From positions 744,001 through 808,000 of the forward strand of contig NZ_CP135916.1 of the NCBI RefSeq assembly GCF_032391395.1: DNA of 64,000 nucleotides, given 5' to 3'. Below, in pieces: positions 39,816 through 49,586 of this stretch. Under the pieces are notes generated by a model that made no database searches, was not told the DNA's origin, and saw only the letters and a program-made list of their open reading frames with translations. How positions within the stretch are numbered: position 1 is the first letter of the stretch; each line of letters starts with the position of its first letter. A program made the translations under genes and the position numbers. Source of the DNA: Sphingomonas sp. Y38-1Y. GTDB lineage: Bacteria; Pseudomonadota; Alphaproteobacteria; Sphingomonadales; Sphingomonadaceae.

Positions 39816-40961
39816 ATGATCTCACCCTATACGATCGACATCCCGGACGAGCGGCTCGCCGCGATCAGAGCCAAGGTCGAGGCTTATGACTGGCGCCAAC
39901 TGCCGGATGCGGGGGGCTGGTCGGCGGGGGTCGGGATCAGCGATCTCAAGCGGCTCGCCGCGTATTGGCGGGACAGCTACGACTGGCGTGCGGTCGAACG
40001 GCGCCTCAACGCGCTGCCGAACTTCATGGCCGACGTGGAGGGCGAGCCCCTCCACTTCCTGCATATGAAGGGCGACGGCTCCAAGCCGCCCGTCCTGCTT
40101 CTCCACGGCTGGCCGGGCTCGTATCTCGAGTTCGAGCGCCTGTTGGAGCCGCTCGCGGCGGACGGGCACGATGTCGTCGTCCCCTCGCTTCCCGGTTTCG
40201 CCTTCTCCAACCCGATCACGCGCCCGATCGGCCCGCGGCGGGCCGCTGCGCTCGTGCATGGGCTGATGGTCCAACTGTTCGGCGACGCGCGCTATTTCGT
40301 TCAAGGAGGCGATTGGGGCCACAGCGTCGCGGCCTGGGCCGCGCATGATCGACCGGACGCTCTGCTCGGCATCCATATCAACATGATGACCGTGCGCGCG
40401 GAAGACGCCGTTCCGACCACCGACGAGGAGAAGTCCTTCGCCGCCAGGCGTGCCGCGATCGCCGATTGGGAGAGCGCCTACTTTCACGAGCAGGAAACCC
40501 GTCCGCAGACGCTCGGCGTCGCGATGGCCGACAGCCCGGTGGGAGCGGCGGGCTGGATCCTCGAAAAGTTCGGCAAGTGGGCCGATCTTCCGACTACTGC
40601 GGATGGCGACCCCGACATCTGGAGCAAGTTTTCCGAGGAGGAACTCCTCACTAACATCATGCTCTACATCGCGCCGGCATCGTTCGTGACGGCGACCTGG
40701 ATCTACTATGGCAGCCGGCTCGAGAAGTCGCGGATGCTTCCGGCCGGCGCTCGCATCCAGGTGCCGACCGGCGTTGCGGCCTTTCCCGATCCGGTGTTCA
40801 TGCCGCCGCCGCGCTCGTTCGCCGAGAAGACCTTCAACATCGTACACTGGACCGACATGCCCAGGGGCGGGCATTTCGCCGCAATGGAAGAGCCGGAACT
40901 GATGCTGGCCGACCTCCGCGCCTTTATCGCGCTGGTGTCGGGAGCCCGATCGTCGCCCTAA
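39816..40961 (+). CDS. Epoxide hydrolase (alpha/beta-hydrolase with EHN domain)
   Basis: 381 residues from ATG 39816 with GGAGA at 7 nt. The N-terminal EHN domain (TIDIPDERLAAIRAKVEAYDWRQLPD) precedes the alpha/beta fold with LLLHGWPGSYLEFERLL (HGWPGS oxyanion motif), nucleophile GGDWGHSVAAWAA (Asp), and catalytic His in GGHFAAMEEPE. It hydrolyses epoxides to diols; microsomal-type bacterial epoxide hydrolases share this order. Two conserved ring Tyr positions may be in the IYYGSRLEKS segment. The gene ends 38 nt inside the end of the convergent kinase gene. Confidence 0.9.
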   Translation: MISPYTIDIPDERLAAIRAKVEAYDWRQLPDAGGWSAGVGISDLKRLAAYWRDSYDWRAVERRLNALPNFMADVEGEPLHFLHMKGDGSKPPVLLLHGWPGSYLEFERLLEPLAADGHDVVVPSLPGFAFSNPITRPIGPRRAAALVHGLMVQLFGDARYFVQGGDWGHSVAAWAAHDRPDALLGIHINMMTVRAEDAVPTTDEEKSFAARRAAIADWESAYFHEQETRPQTLGVAMADSPVGAAGWILEKFGKWADLPTTADGDPDIWSKFSEEELLTNIMLYIAPASFVTATWIYYGSRLEKSRMLPAGARIQVPTGVAAFPDPVFMPPPRSFAEKTFNIVHWTDMPRGGHFAAMEEPELMLADLRAFIALVSGARSSP

Positions 40962-42246
40962 GCCCCCCCTCAGCCCGATTCTGCAGCTCTAGCGTGCCGC
41001 CCTCGGTCGCGACGGCTCGGGCCACGATGGAGAGGCCGAGGCCGAAGCCCGCGGTGTCGCGGCCGCGGGCATTGTCCAGGCGGACGAAGGGTTCGAGGAC
41101 CATCGCCAGCGAGTCCTCGGGAATGCCGGGGCCGTCGTCCTCGACATGGAGGCAGACCGCGTCGCCGCGCGCTTCCAGCCGGACGAGGACCTGCTCGCCA
41201 TAATGGACGGCGTTGTCGACAAGGTTGGTGACCGCGCGGCGGAAGCTCGACGGACGGACCTGATGCTCGAGGTGCGAGGGCCCTTCGTACCGGACGTCGT
41301 GGCCATGGTCGCTCGCATCGTCGGCGAGGCTGGCGCACAGCACCGCCAGGTCGACGCGGCGCGGTGCTTCGGGCTCCGCCTCGCCGCCCAGGAAGGCGAG
41401 CAGCGAATTGACCATCGCCTCCATCCCCTCGATGTCGGCGGCGACGTCGCGGCGCAGCGTCTCGTCGGCGATCGCGTCGGTGCGCAGCCGTAACCGCGCC
41501 AGCGGCGTGCGCAGGTCGTGGCCGACCGCGGCGAGCGCGCGCGTGCGCTCGTCGATCAGCCGCCGGATGCGCGCCTGCATCGCGTTGAACGCGGCGATCA
41601 ACCGGCGAATCTCGGCCGGCCCGGCCTCGTCGAGTTGGGGCAGCGGCTCGCCGGGCTTGTAGCGCTCGACCGCGCCGGTCAGGCCGCGGATCGGCTTGAG
41701 CGTGCGGCGGATGAGGAGGCCGCCCATCAGCATCACCGCGAAGACCGGGATGAGCGCCGCCACCATCCGCTCGATCGGCAGGCCGGCGGAGCGCACGGGT
41801 TCGCGCGTGCGGAAATAGATCCAGCTTCGGTCGGGCAGCCGCATCACGCCGGTAATGACCGACTTGGTGCCGACGCGGAGCAGCGCGAGGCGAAGCTGCT
41901 GGTCGCCGAGTCCGGGTTCCCAGGCGATCACCTGGCCGCGGATCTGGTCGGGGGCGGGCCCGTTCTGCGGCAACGCCGGCGCGGCCGGTGTCCAGCGAAC
42001 GATGTAGCGGTCGGTGGTCAGTTCCTCGGCATAGCGGGGCCGGGCGGGCGGCGGCGCCTCGCCGACCAGGCGGCGGACGATGACCAGATGCTCGGCCAGC
42101 CGCCGCGCTTCGTCGTCGCGGACGGAGAATTCGCTGGCGCGTTCGTAGAGGAGCGTGCTCGCGACGAATTCGAGTGCGAGCGCGAACAGGAGGATCGCGA
42201 CCAGCCGACCGATCAGGCCGATCGCCGGCCAGTGCGGGCGGATCAT
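40924..42246 (-). CDS. Sensor histidine kinase (EnvZ-like)
   Basis: 440 residues from ATG 42246 (ATGA overlap with the regulator). TM1 is at about 10-30 (IGLIGRLVAILLFALALEFVAS), a periplasmic loop of about 130 residues follows, then TM2 (MVAALIPVFAVMLMGGLLI) and HAMP (LKPIRGLTGAVERYKPGEPLPQLDEAGPAEI). The kinase core has H-box AVGHDLRTPLARLRLR, N-box TNLVDNAVHYGEQV, G1 VEDDGPGIPEDS, F-box LEPFVRLDNA and G2 GFGLGLSIVARAV. It forms a pair with the OmpR-type regulator upstream. The stimulus is unknown. Its end overlaps the epoxide-hydrolase gene tail to tail. Confidence 0.9.
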   Translation of the reverse strand: MIRPHWPAIGLIGRLVAILLFALALEFVASTLLYERASEFSVRDDEARRLAEHLVIVRRLVGEAPPPARPRYAEELTTDRYIVRWTPAAPALPQNGPAPDQIRGQVIAWEPGLGDQQLRLALLRVGTKSVITGVMRLPDRSWIYFRTREPVRSAGLPIERMVAALIPVFAVMLMGGLLIRRTLKPIRGLTGAVERYKPGEPLPQLDEAGPAEIRRLIAAFNAMQARIRRLIDERTRALAAVGHDLRTPLARLRLRTDAIADETLRRDVAADIEGMEAMVNSLLAFLGGEAEPEAPRRVDLAVLCASLADDASDHGHDVRYEGPSHLEHQVRPSSFRRAVTNLVDNAVHYGEQVLVRLEARGDAVCLHVEDDGPGIPEDSLAMVLEPFVRLDNARGRDTAGFGLGLSIVARAVATEGGTLELQNRAEGGLRATIGLPTPAR

Positions 42247-42944
42247 TCGCGCGTCACGGGCGCGCTCAGCATGTAGCCGACGCCGCGCACGGTGACGATC
42301 GGCGCGGGCCGCTCCTCGGTCGACAGCTTGCGGCGCAGGCGGCTGATGAGCACGTCGATCGAGCGGTCGGACGAATCGCCGATGCGCGTGCGGGAGAGCT
42401 CGATCAGTCGCTCGCGGGCGATCACGCGCTGGGCATGGTCGACGAGCACCGCGAGGAGGTCGAACTCGGCGCCGGTCAGCTCGACGACGGCGTCGGTGGG
42501 CGAGCGCAGCTCACGCCGGGGTAGGTCGATCGTCCAGCTCTCGAACCGGGCAATGCCCTTGGACCGCTCGTCACCGCCGTTGCTCTTGGCTTCCCAGCGG
42601 CGGAGCACGGCGCGGACGCGGGCGATCAGCTCGCGCGTGCCGAACGGCTTGGGCAGATAATCGTCGGCGCCGAGTTCCAGGCCAATGACGCGATCGACCT
42701 CGCTCCCCTTGGCACTGATGAAGATGATCGGGACGTCGCTCTGCTGGCGGATGCGGCGGCACAGGTCGATGCCGCTGGTGCCGGGGAGCATGATGTCGAG
42801 CAGGATGAGCTCGACGTCGCCGCCCTCGAACGCCTGCCAGAATTCGGGCGCGGCGGCGCAGGCGCGAACCTGATACCCGTTTTCCTGCAGCGCGCGCGCA
42901 GTGAGGACGCGGAGCGCCGGATCGTCTTCGACAAGCAGGATCAT
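42243..42944 (-). CDS. OmpR-family response regulator
   Basis: 233 residues from ATG 42944. Receiver: ILLVEDDPALR (acidic pocket), LILLDIMLPGTSGIDL (phospho-Asp), IIFISAKGSEVDRV and DDYLPKPFGTREL (Lys). Effector: winged helix with VVELTGAEFDLLAVLVDHAQRVIARERLIE, SSDRSIDVLISRLRRKLS and VRGVGYMLS. It is the partner of the EnvZ-like kinase, with which it overlaps by 4 bp. The target genes are not evident; the MFS gene upstream is separated by two long repeats. Both strands upstream (42945-43303) hold only those repeats. Confidence 0.92.
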   Translation of the reverse strand: MILLVEDDPALRVLTARALQENGYQVRACAAAPEFWQAFEGGDVELILLDIMLPGTSGIDLCRRIRQQSDVPIIFISAKGSEVDRVIGLELGADDYLPKPFGTRELIARVRAVLRRWEAKSNGGDERSKGIARFESWTIDLPRRELRSPTDAVVELTGAEFDLLAVLVDHAQRVIARERLIELSRTRIGDSSDRSIDVLISRLRRKLSTEERPAPIVTVRGVGYMLSAPVTRE

Positions 42945-42997
42945 GGAGGGGGTTTAGTGCGGCGCGCGACTGAGGGGAAGGTGGGCTTCCGCCCAAA

Positions 42998-43127
42998 CCG
43001 TTCATGCTGAGTAGCGGCCGAGCGCAGTCGAGGTCGCGTATCGAAGTACGGTTCCGCGCGCCACGGTCCTTCGATACGCCGTCTCGATACGCGCTTCGCG
43101 CTACTCGACGGCTACTCAGGACGAATG
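42998..43127. repeat. Intergenic inverted repeat, CCGTTCATGCTGAGTAGC family
   Basis: Starts CCGTTCATGCTGAGTAGCGG and ends GGCTACTCAGGACGAATGG, with inner TATCGAAG...CTTCGATA arms. Part of a 359-bp gap (42945-43303) without genes; a second, different repeat follows at 43204-43298. Confidence 0.7.
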
Positions 43128-43203
43128 GGGTTGGGAACAGATTGCGCGCGCGCGAGCACGGCTCGAAAAAATGCGCGGACGTCAATGGCCCTGCCCCGAC
43201 CGG

Positions 43204-43298
43204 CTCCCTGGAAGGAAGGGAGGGGCTGGGGTGGTCGGTTCGAGGGCGGAGCGCCTCCTCGCCACCAACCCACCGACCCCCCCTTCCAGGGAGGGGAG
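43204..43298. repeat. Intergenic inverted repeat with CTCCCTGGAAGG arms
   Basis: CTCCCTGGAAGGAAGGGAGG...GGTGGTCGGTTCG on the left mirrors CCACCAACCCACCGACCCCC and CCTTCCAGGGAG on the right. It belongs to none of the other families in the window and sits just after the MFS stop (43304, leftward), where it probably terminates transcription. Confidence 0.6.
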
Positions 43299-43303
43299 GA
43301 TTG

Positions 43304-44626
43304 TCAATCCAGCCGCCGTGCGAGTTCCTTGTTGAGGCCGAGTGCCAGCAGCGTCGCGATCGCGCCGGAGAGGAGGTAGCCGCCCGCTGCGACCAGCCCG
43401 AAATAATGAGTGAGGACCAGCGCCCAGAACGGCGCGAAGCCGGCGCCGAACAGCCAGGCGAGGTCGCTGGTCAGCGCCGCGCCGGTGTAGCGCGCGCGCT
43501 TGGGAAAGTTGCTCGTCACCGCGCCCGACGACTGGCCGAAGGAGAGGCCGAGCAGGATGAAGCCCGAGATCATGAACACCGATTCGCCGACCGCACCGCC
43601 GCGCAGCAGCTGCGGCGCGAAACCCGAGAAGACCGCGATCGCCGCGGCGGTGTAGCCGAGCACCGAGCGGCGGCCGATCCGGTCGGCGAGCCAGCCCGAC
43701 AGGACGATCGATCCGACGCCGAACGCCGCGCCCACCATCTCGATCAGGAGGAAGCGCGTCAGGCTCTCGCCGGTGTAGACATAGACCCAGGAGAGCGGGA
43801 ACACCGTCACCATGTGGAACAGCGCGAAGCTGGCCAGCGGGGCAAAGGCGCCGATGACGATGTTGCGCCACTGCGCCTTGATCGTCGGGAGGACGCGCGA
43901 GGGGGTGAGCTCGCGGCTCTTGAACAGCTCGGCATATTCGGCGGTGACGACCATGCGCAGCCGCGCGAACAGCGCGACGACGTTGAGCGCGAACGCGACG
44001 AAGAACGGATAGCGCCAGCCCCAGGCATAGAAATCCTGGTCGCCCAGCGTGCCGAGCAGGAACGCGAACAGCCCGCTGGCGACGATCAGGCCGAGCGGGG
44101 CACCCAGCTGCGGCACCATCGCCCACCAGCCGCGCTTGTCGTCGGGCGCGTTGAGCGCGAGCAGCGACGCCATCCCGTCCCACGCGCCGCCCAGCGCCAG
44201 CCCCTGGCCGATGCGCAGCAGGCCCAGGATTACTGCCGCCCAGAGCCCGATCGCCTCGTATCCGGGCAGGAAGCCGACCGACACGGTCGAGGTGCCGAGC
44301 AGGAACAGCGCGATCGTCAGCTTCGTTCCGCGGCCGTGCCGCCGGTCAATCGCCATGAAGATCTGCGTGCCGATCGGCCGCGCGAAGAAGGCGAGCGGGA
44401 ACAAAGCGAAGGACAGAAGCGTCGCGGTGACGCGATCGGCAAAGGGAAAGATGAGCGTCGGAAACACGATCACGCTGGCGATCGCATAGACGAAGAAGTC
44501 GAAGAATTCGGAGGTGCGGCCGATGATGACGCCGATCGCGATCTCGCCCGGGCGGACATGCTCGTCGGCATGCATGGCGCGGGCATCGCGCTCGAGCGAG
44601 CTGGAATGGGCGACGGCTTCGGCCAT
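43304..44626 (-). CDS. MFS transporter, metabolite:H+ symporter (MHS) family
   Basis: 440 residues from ATG 44626 with AAGGAAG upstream. Twelve hydrophobic spans. The MHS pattern is AIGVIIGRTSEFFDFFVYAIASVIVFPTLIFPF at the first span (acidic F-D-F-F-V-Y mark), then DRRHGRGTKLTIALFLLGTSTVSVGFLPGY and GLALGGAWDGMASLLALNAP, and the loop motif DRIGRRSVLGYTAA between spans 8 and 9. MHS transporters carry citrate, alpha-ketoglutarate, proline/betaine or shikimate with H+; the substrate is not readable. Divergent from cyoA across 138 bp containing a palindrome. Confidence 0.9.
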   Translation of the reverse strand: MAEAVAHSSSLERDARAMHADEHVRPGEIAIGVIIGRTSEFFDFFVYAIASVIVFPTLIFPFADRVTATLLSFALFPLAFFARPIGTQIFMAIDRRHGRGTKLTIALFLLGTSTVSVGFLPGYEAIGLWAAVILGLLRIGQGLALGGAWDGMASLLALNAPDDKRGWWAMVPQLGAPLGLIVASGLFAFLLGTLGDQDFYAWGWRYPFFVAFALNVVALFARLRMVVTAEYAELFKSRELTPSRVLPTIKAQWRNIVIGAFAPLASFALFHMVTVFPLSWVYVYTGESLTRFLLIEMVGAAFGVGSIVLSGWLADRIGRRSVLGYTAAAIAVFSGFAPQLLRGGAVGESVFMISGFILLGLSFGQSSGAVTSNFPKRARYTGAALTSDLAWLFGAGFAPFWALVLTHYFGLVAAGGYLLSGAIATLLALGLNKELARRLD

Positions 44627-44711
44627 GAACACTTCCTTCGGGCGGGGCGTCGGGGCAGGCAACCCGCGAGCCGCGATTGCGCTCCATTACGCCCCGCCGC
44701 CCGCGCATGGG

Positions 44712-44730
44712 ATAGGACATTTTGTCCTAT
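44712..44730. promoter_or_regulatory. Palindrome ATAGGACA-TTT-TGTCCTAT upstream of cyoA
   Basis: Perfect 8-bp arms around TTT, 34 bp before the cyoA start (44765) and 85 bp upstream of the divergent MFS start. It lies in an AT-rich pocket likely to hold the promoter. The symmetry suggests a dimeric repressor or activator controlling the oxidase operon, the MFS gene or both. The regulator is unidentified. Confidence 0.55.
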
Positions 44731-44764
44731 TCCGCGCCGCAGCGGACCGGCCTAGCTCGGCGCC

Positions 44765-45874
44765 ATGCTGAAGCCCCCGCGCGCCCTGGCTGCCCCCCTC
44801 GCGCTCCTTGCCCTGCCGCTCGTGCTGGGCGGGTGCGACATGGTGGTGATGAACCCCTCGGGCGACGTCGCGCGCCAACAGGCGGACCTGATCCTGTGGT
44901 CGACGGGGCTGATGCTGCTCATCATCGTGCCCGTCATGGTGCTGACCGCGGTGTTCGCCTGGCGCTATCGCGCGTCGAACGAGGAGGCCGAGTACCGACC
45001 CGACTGGGACCATTCGACGGGGCTCGAGCTCATCATCTGGTCGGCGCCGCTTCTCATCATCATTGCGCTCGGCGCGCTCACCTGGGTGGCGACGCACACG
45101 CTCGACCCCTATCGCCCGATCGGCCGGATCGCCGCGGGCCGCGCCTTGCCCGCCGAGCAGAAGCCGCTGGAGATCCAGGTCGTCTCGCTCGACTGGAAAT
45201 GGCTGTTCATCTATCCCGAACAGGGCGTGGCGAGCGTCAACCAGCTGGTGCTGCCCCTCGACCGTCAGGTCCGCTTTCGGCTGACCTCGTCGAGCGTGAT
45301 GAACACCTTCTACGTGCCGGCGATGGCGGGCATGATCTATACGATGGCGGGCATGGAGACGAAGCTCCATGCGGTCATGAACAAGCCCGGCACGTTCGAC
45401 GGCATGTCCGCCAACTATTCGGGCGCGGGCTTTTCCAAGATGCGCTTCCGCACGCAGGCGGTGGACGAGGCGGACTTCGGGCGCTGGGTCGCCGCGGCGA
45501 AGGCGGGGCAGGGCCGGCTGGATGCCGCGACCTATCTGAAGCTAGAGCAGCCGAGCGAGGGCGTGCCGCCGATGCTGTTCTCGCGCGTCGAGCAGGGGCT
45601 GTTCGGCCGCATCGTCAACCTTTGCGTCGCGCCCGGCCAGCCGTGCATGACCGAATCGATGCACGGCCATCATGGCGGGCTGCCCGCCCCCACCAACAAC
45701 GTCGCGCGGCCGCGCACCGAGGGCGTGTTCCAGCGCGCACCGGGCGAGGACGCGCCGAGCCCGCGTACCGACTCGCATGGGCAGGGCGCCGGTCCGGCCG
45801 CCCGGACCGGCAGCGGCCAGCGCGTCGATCGCGAACAGCCCGCGCAGGGCGATCCCGCGCACAAGGGGCATTGA
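44765..45874 (+). CDS. cyoA: Cytochrome bo3 ubiquinol oxidase subunit II
   Basis: 369 residues. A lipoprotein signal ends LPLVLGGC (Cys at about 24), as in E. coli CyoA. Two TM spans follow ([26 protein letters not shown] and [21 protein letters not shown]). The periplasmic cupredoxin-like domain has [66 protein letters not shown]. The C-terminal 90 residues are an unusual His/Pro/Gly-rich low-complexity tail. It is the first gene of a seven-gene unit running through regA, with a palindrome 34 bp upstream. The CuA ligands are absent, as expected for a quinol oxidase. Confidence 0.94.
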   Translation: MLKPPRALAAPLALLALPLVLGGCDMVVMNPSGDVARQQADLILWSTGLMLLIIVPVMVLTAVFAWRYRASNEEAEYRPDWDHSTGLELIIWSAPLLIIIALGALTWVATHTLDPYRPIGRIAAGRALPAEQKPLEIQVVSLDWKWLFIYPEQGVASVNQLVLPLDRQVRFRLTSSSVMNTFYVPAMAGMIYTMAGMETKLHAVMNKPGTFDGMSANYSGAGFSKMRFRTQAVDEADFGRWVAAAKAGQGRLDAATYLKLEQPSEGVPPMLFSRVEQGLFGRIVNLCVAPGQPCMTESMHGHHGGLPAPTNNVARPRTEGVFQRAPGEDAPSPRTDSHGQGAGPAARTGSGQRVDREQPAQGDPAHKGH

Positions 45875-45881
45875 GAGAACC

Positions 45882-47873
45882 ATGTCTGACGCGCTCTATC
45901 AGCTGATCTTCGGCCGCCTGACGCTCGAGGCGCTGCCGCTCCACGAGCCGATCGTCGTCGGCGCGTTCGTGGGCACCGCGCTGCTCGGCCTCGCGCTGCT
46001 CGGCCTGGTCACCAAGTACAAGCTCTGGGGCTATCTCTGGACCGAATGGTTCACGACCGTCGATCATAAGAAGATCGGCATCATGTACATGATCCTGGGC
46101 ACGGTCATGCTGCTTCGCGGCTTTTCCGACGCGATCATGATGCGGTTGCAGCAGGCGATGGCGTTCGGCGGGTCGGAGGGGTATCTGGACGCGCACCACT
46201 ACGACCAGATCTTTACTGCGCACGGCGTCATCATGATCTTCTTCGTGGCGATGCCGTTCGTCACGGGCCTGATGAACTATGTCGTCCCGCTCCAGATCGG
46301 CGCGCGGGACGTCAGCTTCCCGTTCCTCAACAATTTCAGCTTCTGGATGACCACGGCGGGTGCGATGCTCATCATGGCGAGCCTGTTCGTCGGCGAGTTC
46401 GCCAAGACCGGCTGGCTGGCGATGGCGCCGCTCTCGGGCCTCGACTATTCGCCCGACGTCGGCGTCGACTATTATATCTGGGCGCTCCAGATCGCCGGCG
46501 TGGGCACATTGCTGTCCGGCGTCAACCTGATCGCCACCATCGTCAAGATGCGCGCGCCGGGCATGAGCCTGATGAAGATGCCGGTCTTCACCTGGTCGGC
46601 GCTGGTCACCAACGTGCTGATCGTCGCGGCCTTTCCCGTGCTGACCGCGGTGCTCGCCTTCCTCAGCCTCGACCGGTATGTCGGCACCAACTTCTTCACG
46701 AACACGCTGGGCGGCAACCCGATGATGTACGTGAACATGATCTGGATCTGGGGCCACCCGGAAGTCTACATCCTGATCCTGCCCGCGTTCGGCGTGTTCA
46801 GCGAGGTCGTGTCGACCTTCTCGGGCAAGCGCCTGTTCGGCTATACGTCGATGATCTACGCGCTGATCGTCATCTGCATCCTGGCCTATCTCGTCTGGCT
46901 CCATCACTTTTTCACGATGGGGTCGGGGGCGAGCGTCAACAGCTTCTTTGGCATCACGACGATGATCATCTCGATCCCGACGGGCGCGAAGATCTTCAAC
47001 TGGCTGTTCACGATGTACAAGGGGCGCATCCGGTACGAGCTGCCGATGATGTGGGCGGTCGCGTTCATGCTGACCTTTACCGTGGGCGGCATGACCGGCG
47101 TGCTGCTGGCGGTGCCGCCCGCCGATTTCGTCCTCCACAACTCGCTGTTCCTCGTCGCGCACTTCCACAACGTCATCATCGGCGGCGTGCTGTTCGGCAT
47201 GTTCGCGGGGATCAACTACTGGTGGCCCAAGGCGTTCGGGTTCAAGCTCGACCGCAAATGGGGGCTGGTCAGCTTCTGGAGCTGGGTGATCGGCTTCTGG
47301 GTCGCGTTCACGCCGCTGTATATCCTGGGGCTGATGGGCGTGACGCGCCGCCTGCGCACCTTCGACGATCCGAGCCTCCAGATCTGGTTCGTGATCGCCG
47401 GGATCGGCGCGGCGATCATCGCGGTCGGCATCGCCGCCTTCCTCGTCCAGATCGCGGTCAGCATCATGAATCGTGACAAGCTGCGCGACGAGACCGGCGA
47501 TCCCTGGGGCGGGCGCACGCTCGAATGGGCGACCGCGTCGCCGCCGCCCGCCTATAATTTCGCGTTCACGCCTGTCGTCCACGATCTCGATGCCTGGCAC
47601 GACATCAAGGCGCGGGGCGGCAAGGCGCCGGCGGAAGGCTATATGGACATCCACATGCCCAAGAACACGGGTGCGGGCGTCATCCTGGCCGGCCTGTCGG
47701 CGGCGAGCGGGTTCGGGTTGATCTGGCACATCTGGTGGCTGGCCGCGGCGGGGCTGCTCGGCGTGATCGGCTATGCGATCTGGCACAGCTTCGATTATGA
47801 CCGCGACTATCACATTCCCGCGGACGAGGTCGCCGAGACCGAGCGCGCGCGGCTGGCGCTGGCGGGGGCGTGA
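45882..47873 (+). CDS. cyoB: Cytochrome bo3 ubiquinol oxidase subunit I
   Basis: 663 residues, as in the family. The haem-copper core is complete: a low-spin haem His region near [19 protein letters not shown], then [17 protein letters not shown] (CuB His and the cross-linked Tyr), LHHFFT (CuB His pair) and [11 protein letters not shown] (haem o3 and haem b His). It reduces O2 to water with quinol electrons while pumping protons. The K-channel EVYI segment is present. It lies 7 bp after cyoA. The 15 or so membrane spans match CyoB. Confidence 0.97.
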   Translation: MSDALYQLIFGRLTLEALPLHEPIVVGAFVGTALLGLALLGLVTKYKLWGYLWTEWFTTVDHKKIGIMYMILGTVMLLRGFSDAIMMRLQQAMAFGGSEGYLDAHHYDQIFTAHGVIMIFFVAMPFVTGLMNYVVPLQIGARDVSFPFLNNFSFWMTTAGAMLIMASLFVGEFAKTGWLAMAPLSGLDYSPDVGVDYYIWALQIAGVGTLLSGVNLIATIVKMRAPGMSLMKMPVFTWSALVTNVLIVAAFPVLTAVLAFLSLDRYVGTNFFTNTLGGNPMMYVNMIWIWGHPEVYILILPAFGVFSEVVSTFSGKRLFGYTSMIYALIVICILAYLVWLHHFFTMGSGASVNSFFGITTMIISIPTGAKIFNWLFTMYKGRIRYELPMMWAVAFMLTFTVGGMTGVLLAVPPADFVLHNSLFLVAHFHNVIIGGVLFGMFAGINYWWPKAFGFKLDRKWGLVSFWSWVIGFWVAFTPLYILGLMGVTRRLRTFDDPSLQIWFVIAGIGAAIIAVGIAAFLVQIAVSIMNRDKLRDETGDPWGGRTLEWATASPPPAYNFAFTPVVHDLDAWHDIKARGGKAPAEGYMDIHMPKNTGAGVILAGLSAASGFGLIWHIWWLAAAGLLGVIGYAIWHSFDYDRDYHIPADEVAETERARLALAGA

Positions 47874-47875
47874 CG

Positions 47876-48502
47876 ATGGCGAGCATCACCGCACAGGACG
47901 GCGAGGCGCCGCACTTCTGGGAGACCGAGCCGCATCATCATGAGGCGGGGTCGAGCACGATGCTCGGCTTCTGGCTCTATCTGATGAGCGACTGCCTCAT
48001 CTTCGCGATGCTGTTCGCCGGGTGGGGCGTCTATGGCCGGAGCGCCGCAGGCGGGCCGACCGCGCCCGAATTGTTCGACCTGAAGCTGGTCGCGGTGAAC
48101 ACCGCGATGCTGCTGTTCAGCTCGATCACCTATGGCTTCGCGATGATCGCGGCGCAGGAGAAGAACAAGCGCGGCACGCTCGGCTGGCTGGCGGTCACCG
48201 GGCTGTTCGGCGCGGCGTTCCTGGGCATCGAACTCTATGAGTTCGCGCACCTCATCCACGAGGGCGCGGGGCCGCAACGGTCGGCATTCCTGTCGAGCTT
48301 CTTCGCGCTGGTGGGCACGCACGGGCTCCACGTCTTCTTCGGCTGCATTTGGCTGATCGTGCTGATGACGCAGGTCGCGCGAAAGGGCCTGATCGAGGCG
48401 AACACCCGCCGGCTCGCCTGCCTCAGCCTGTTCTGGCACTTCCTCGACGTCGTCTGGATCGGCGTCTTCACCTTCGTCTATCTTCTGGGATCGATGCAAT
48501 GA
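47876..48502 (+). CDS. cyoC: Cytochrome bo3 ubiquinol oxidase subunit III
   Basis: 208 residues from ATG 47876; GTG 47870 overlapping the cyoB stop is the alternative. Five hydrophobic spans follow the soluble start [13 protein letters not shown]. The family pattern [25 protein letters not shown], then [42 protein letters not shown] and [21 protein letters not shown] matches CyoC, the bo3 counterpart of COX3. It stabilises subunit I. The stop overlaps cyoD (ATGA). Confidence 0.95.
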   Translation: MASITAQDGEAPHFWETEPHHHEAGSSTMLGFWLYLMSDCLIFAMLFAGWGVYGRSAAGGPTAPELFDLKLVAVNTAMLLFSSITYGFAMIAAQEKNKRGTLGWLAVTGLFGAAFLGIELYEFAHLIHEGAGPQRSAFLSSFFALVGTHGLHVFFGCIWLIVLMTQVARKGLIEANTRRLACLSLFWHFLDVVWIGVFTFVYLLGSMQ

Positions 48503-48933
48503 GCCGCGAAGCAACCGCCGCCGAGGCCAAGGGCGTCGCCGACCAGACCTCCGACCATGCCGTCCACGGTGAGGGCGGGGCCGCGCATGCGACGCGCAAG
48601 GGCTATCTGACCGGCTTCCTCCTGTCGGTCGTGCTCACTGCCATCCCGTTCGCGCTGGTGATGGGCAACGTGATCGCCGACCCGCGCGTCGCGGCCGGCA
48701 TCGTCATGGCGCTGGCGGTGGTGCAGATCGTCGTCCACATGATCTACTTCCTCCACATGGACACGCGGTCGGAGGGCGGGTGGACGCTGATGGCGCTGAT
48801 CTTCACGACGGTGATCGTCGTCATCACCATCGCCGGCTCCTTGTGGGTGATGGTCAACATGAACCGTTACATGATGCCGCCAATGACGCCGCCCGCCGCC
48901 GCCAGTCCCGCGACGGACATGAGCGGCATGTGA
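48499..48933 (+). CDS. cyoD: Cytochrome bo3 ubiquinol oxidase subunit IV
   Basis: 144 residues from ATG 48499, overlapping cyoC by 4 bp. Three TM spans: [43 protein letters not shown] and [25 protein letters not shown], with the HMIYFLHMD motif of CyoD. The length slightly exceeds the E. coli protein (109) because of a soluble N-terminal His/Glu-rich stretch of about 30 residues and a Met/Pro tail. It helps fold the CuB site. The stop overlaps the SURF1 start (GTGA). Confidence 0.95.
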   Translation: MSREATAAEAKGVADQTSDHAVHGEGGAAHATRKGYLTGFLLSVVLTAIPFALVMGNVIADPRVAAGIVMALAVVQIVVHMIYFLHMDTRSEGGWTLMALIFTTVIVVITIAGSLWVMVNMNRYMMPPMTPPAAASPATDMSGM

Positions 48934-49586
48934 AGCGCGCCGCCGCCCGGATCGGCGTGCTGGCCCTGATGCTCGGCTTCGTCGGGCTGGGGATCTGGCA
49001 GCTCGAGCGGCGGACGTGGAAACTCGACCTGATCGCGCGGGTCGAGGCGCGGCTGGCGACCGCGCCGGTGGCGCCGCCGATGCGCGCGGTTGGCAAGGAC
49101 GATGAATATACCCGGGTTGCCGCCAGCGGCCGCTGGGTGTCGGGGCACGACACCTATACGCAGGCGGTGACCGAGCTTGGCGGCGGGTTCTGGGTGCTGA
49201 CGCCGCTCGACACGGGCGCGGGCCGCATCCTCGTCAATCGCGGCTTCGTGCCGCCTGACCGCCGCGGCCGGGTGCCGCCGCCCGCCGGCCCGGTGCGGGT
49301 CGAGGGACTGCTCCGGCTGACCGAGCCGGGCGGTGGCTTCCTCCGGTCGAACGATCCGGCCGCCGACCGCTGGTATTCGCGCGACGTCGCGGCGATCGCG
49401 GCGGCGCGGGGGCTGGGGCCGGTCGCGCCGTGGTTCCTCGACGCGGGCGTGAATGGCGAGGGCTGGCCGCGCGGCGGGCTGACGGTCGTCCGGTTTCGCA
49501 ATACGCATCTCCAATATGCGCTGACCTGGTTCGCGATGGCGGCGCTGCTCGGCGTGCTCGCCTGGCGCGCGGGGCGGCGGGCATGA
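48930..49586 (+). CDS. SURF1-family oxidase assembly protein
   Basis: 218 residues from GTG 48930, overlapping the cyoD stop as GTGA. Two TM spans at the ends (RIGVLALMLGFVGLGIWQLERR and LTWFAMAALLGVLAWR) flank a periplasmic domain with FVPPDRR and LVNRGFVP. The GIWQLERRTWK and G-x-R-x-L-V-N-R-G-F-V marks are family typical. SURF1 assists haem insertion into haem-copper oxidases; its place here points to the bo3 oxidase. The haem O synthase gene cyoE is not in the window. The stop overlaps regB (ATGA). Confidence 0.92.
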   Translation: MKRAAARIGVLALMLGFVGLGIWQLERRTWKLDLIARVEARLATAPVAPPMRAVGKDDEYTRVAASGRWVSGHDTYTQAVTELGGGFWVLTPLDTGAGRILVNRGFVPPDRRGRVPPPAGPVRVEGLLRLTEPGGGFLRSNDPAADRWYSRDVAAIAAARGLGPVAPWFLDAGVNGEGWPRGGLTVVRFRNTHLQYALTWFAMAALLGVLAWRAGRRA

